DNA from: JBFONV01 sp040779335
Lineage (GTDB): Bacteria > Pseudomonadota > Gammaproteobacteria > Enterobacterales > Alteromonadaceae
Reading direction: 5' to 3'
NCBI GenBank assembly: GCA_040779335.1
Contig: JBFONV010000011.1
Span: 1 to 7,729, forward strand
DNA: 7,729 bases
This document shows, in pieces, positions 6,212-7,729 of this stretch. The position numbers and the translations under genes are program-made. Numbering within the stretch: the first letter of the stretch is position 1; every line of letters begins with the position of its first letter. Below the pieces are notes generated by a model, which was given only the letters and a program-made list of their open reading frames with translations, had not been told where the DNA came from and did no database searches.

Positions 6212-7394
6212 TAAAGCCTACTGAAACGCTATTTCTGTTGTGGTCAAGTAATTCATCGTTTGCATTTAATTGCTCAAAATTATATCGAGCAAAAAATGAT
6301 AACCATTCTTGCCATTGATAATTGATTGAAAAATTTGAAAAATAGTACTTTTCTTTGACGCTATTGTCAGAATAATTTATATCTTCAATTTTTACGCCAA
6401 GTTGTAATCTAGTATTTAATCTATCTGATATATCATAACCAATAGCGATACTATGGCTATCAATAACACTATAACTATTTTCCAATTTACTGCTATTAGC
6501 CACTGACCGAGCAGAACCTAATCTAAATTTTGTATAAGTTAAAGGTGCCCATGTGATATTTGACCGCCAACTTATAGTGTTTTTATCTTGGCCAATCTCA
6601 TCCACGTTTATTTTCTGATAGCCTATTAACACTTCCACGTTTGTAATAGCGGAAGGCTGCCATTTAGTGCCAATCAAAGCGGCATACTCTTGCCTATTCA
6701 TCAGCTCATTTTCGCTGTAATTTACATCAACGATATTGATGACAGAACTAAAATAGATTTGGTTCGATAACAGATAGTCAAATTCACCTTCTATATACTG
6801 GTGTTTTGTATCAAGTATATTCGTGAGTGTACGCTGAGTAGTGTACTTAGATTTGCTCATGCCTAAGGTCAGCTTAAGTTTTGCAACTGAATCTATATTC
6901 CCGTGTATATACCCGACTTCAGTTTTTATCACATTTTTAGTATTACCTTTATCAATACTATTTGGCACCCCCAAAGTTAAACCCATACCACGATATTCGT
7001 AACTATCATCGAAAATACCATCAGCAAATAAAGTATTGATCGCTGACAATTTGTACTGATATTTTCCACTGAAGTTAAAGTCACTATGATCATCTGCAGA
7101 AAAAGACCCATATTTATAATGAGACGTTTTTGCGTTTAACTGGAACAGACTTCGCTCAAATTGCGACTGAAGAATTAGTGAAGGTGATAATGCAGTATAA
7201 TAGGTACTGCTAACATCACTATTTTGATATAAAAAATTATCTATATTACCCGCTTCCGTCGCCAAATTAAGGGAAAATACATTTCCAGAAAGGGACTGAT
7301 CTTGAGGCCCAGCAATAGAAACACTGCTGGCATCAGCAAAGACAATAGTTGAACACAGAATACAAGCAAGCGATGAAAGATAAAAACTACGCAT
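6198..7394 (-). CDS. Outer-membrane beta-barrel protein of polysaccharide export (VpsM/EpsL-like, putative porin)
   Basis: A 398-residue predicted outer-membrane protein. Residues 1-20 form a signal peptide with a cleavage site after VFA. The rest has no long hydrophobic segment but shows repeated alternating, aromatic-rich strands typical of a beta-barrel, for example WQEWLSFFARYNFEQL near the end. It finishes with NSVSVGFNVNI, which resembles an outer-membrane C-terminal signal although the last residue is Ile, not Phe. Residues such as NIDNFLYQ near the mature N-terminus resemble the barrel family found beside polysaccharide export genes (BBP2-like). I infer this from context and pattern, not from a database match. 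It is the first gene of the export operon and overlaps the OPX gene. Its likely job is to form the outer-membrane pore for the polymer. No clear ribosome binding site precedes the ATG. Confidence 0.8.
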   Translation of the reverse strand: MRSFYLSSLACILCSTIVFADASSVSIAGPQDQSLSGNVFSLNLATEAGNIDNFLYQNSDVSSTYYTALSPSLILQSQFERSLFQLNAKTSHYKYGSFSADDHSDFNFSGKYQYKLSAINTLFADGIFDDSYEYRGMGLTLGVPNSIDKGNTKNVIKTEVGYIHGNIDSVAKLKLTLGMSKSKYTTQRTLTNILDTKHQYIEGEFDYLLSNQIYFSSVINIVDVNYSENELMNRQEYAALIGTKWQPSAITNVEVLIGYQKINVDEIGQDKNTISWRSNITWAPLTYTKFRLGSARSVANSSKLENSYSVIDSHSIAIGYDISDRLNTRLQLGVKIEDINYSDNSVKEKYYFSNFSINYQWQEWLSFFARYNFEQLNANDELLDHNRNSVSVGFNVNI

Positions 7395-7591
7395 AGGTTA
7401 AATATTATTATTATTTTGACCATTATGATGCATTTACTTGCTGAAATGAATAGCTAACATTCCATTAACAACCCAAATGAGTATGCATTAATATTGAACA
7501 CTCACACAAATAACAACTTTCTCAATGTGTTAGGTTTATTTGCAATCAAAAAAAGATAAAGCAGAAATAAGTTTGAGGGGGAGCACATAGC
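7395..7591. other. Intergenic region between rRNA terminator and export operon
   Basis: This stretch of about 200 bases is AT-rich and holds no convincing gene. It contains the tentative export-operon promoter and a leader of roughly 85-90 bases. A short run of ATT triplets (7402-7412) lies just before the barrel gene. I see no sigma-54 promoter of the TGGCAC-N5-TTGCA type, no clear riboswitch and no strong palindromic operator. Confidence 0.5.
7488..7516 (-). promoter_or_regulatory. Tentative sigma-70 promoter of the polysaccharide export operon
   Basis: On the minus strand TTGTTA (7511-7516) and TATTAA (7488-7493) are separated by 17 bases; each matches four of six consensus positions. A promoter is expected in this interval, because a strong terminator lies upstream and three co-directional genes lie downstream. 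In such AT-rich DNA, however, a match of this quality is not unusual. Confidence 0.3.
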
Positions 7592-7622
7592 AAAAAGCCC
7601 GTTACATCAGTAACGGGCTTTT
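7592..7622 (-). terminator. Intrinsic terminator of the rRNA operon
   Basis: A perfect 9-base-pair GC-containing stem, GCCCGTTAC (7597-7605) with GTAACGGGC (7610-7618), encloses a four-base loop. It is flanked by A5 on one side and T4 on the other, so on the minus strand the stem is followed by TTTTT. It lies about 10 bases after the 5S 3' end. The T run on the plus strand means it could also stop transcription coming the other way. Confidence 0.9.
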
Positions 7623-7631
7623 CTTTAATAG

Positions 7632-7729
7632 GAGTCTAGCAATGTCCTACTCTCACATGGGAACTCCCACACTACCATCGGCGCTACTGCGTTTCACTTC
7701 TGAGTTCGGCATGGGATCAGGTGGTACCA
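7632..7729 (-). rRNA. rrf: 5S ribosomal RNA, 3' part (truncated by window edge)
   Basis: The minus strand contains conserved 5S segments: CCACCTGATCCCATGCCGAA, then CTCAGAAGTGAAACG, then TAGCGCCGATGGTAGTGTGGG and GAGAGTAGG. About 98 bases are present and roughly 20 at the 5' end lie beyond the right edge. The 3' end (GCTAGACTCC) is placed at 7632 by comparison with E. coli, with an uncertainty of a base or two. It marks the end of an rRNA operon transcribed toward murB, as rrnB is in E. coli. Confidence 0.95.

Noticed and set aside
7241..7423. Minus-strand frame of 60 codons overlapping the barrel gene start.
   Set aside because: Hydrophobic only because it is the signal-peptide region read in another frame; kept only as a possible leader question, not as a gene.

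Overview
The window is a chromosomal segment of a gammaproteobacterium, most likely a marine member of the Alteromonadales. This rests on gene order, the 5S rRNA and tRNA sequences, and an AT-leaning composition judged by eye. The order rrn operon, then murB, birA, a pantothenate kinase gene, tRNA-Thr(UGU), tRNA-Tyr, tRNA-Gly, tRNA-Thr(GGU) and tuf is the same backbone as the E. coli rrnB-murB-birA-coaA-thrU-tyrU-glyT-thrT-tufB region. I cannot name genus or species.

Every supported gene lies on the minus strand, so transcription runs from right to left. At the right edge is the 3' part of a 5S rRNA gene (7632-7729), followed by a strong hairpin terminator (about 7592-7622). A gene-free stretch of about 200 bases then carries a tentative promoter. 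It leads into a three-gene polysaccharide export cassette (7394 down to 3507): an outer-membrane beta-barrel protein, a short Wza-like export protein that ends after one SLBB domain, and a Wzc-like inner-membrane co-polymerase fused to a BY-kinase domain. These genes overlap by 14 and 4 bases and are almost certainly one operon.

After a 66-base gap with a candidate promoter come murB (peptidoglycan precursor synthesis), birA (biotin ligase and repressor) and coaX (type III pantothenate kinase). They overlap by 8 and 4 bases, so they are translationally coupled. A gap of about 120 bases holds an AT-only weak hairpin and a near-consensus sigma-70 promoter. That promoter should drive four tRNA genes and tuf, whose first 40 codons are in the window.

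The non-housekeeping part is the export trio, lodged between an rRNA operon and murB. Its order (barrel, short OPX, PCP-kinase) resembles vpsM-vpsN-vpsO of Vibrio cholerae and fits the OPX systems in which a separate barrel porin replaces the outer-membrane helix of Wza. No glycosyltransferase, flippase or polymerase gene accompanies it here, so the polymer it would export must be made elsewhere in the genome. The kinase has Asp-to-Glu changes in both the Walker A' and Walker B motifs, a TTG start codon overlapping the preceding stop inside a run of eight T, and a short tyrosine tail. These are the most interesting points in an otherwise conserved region.
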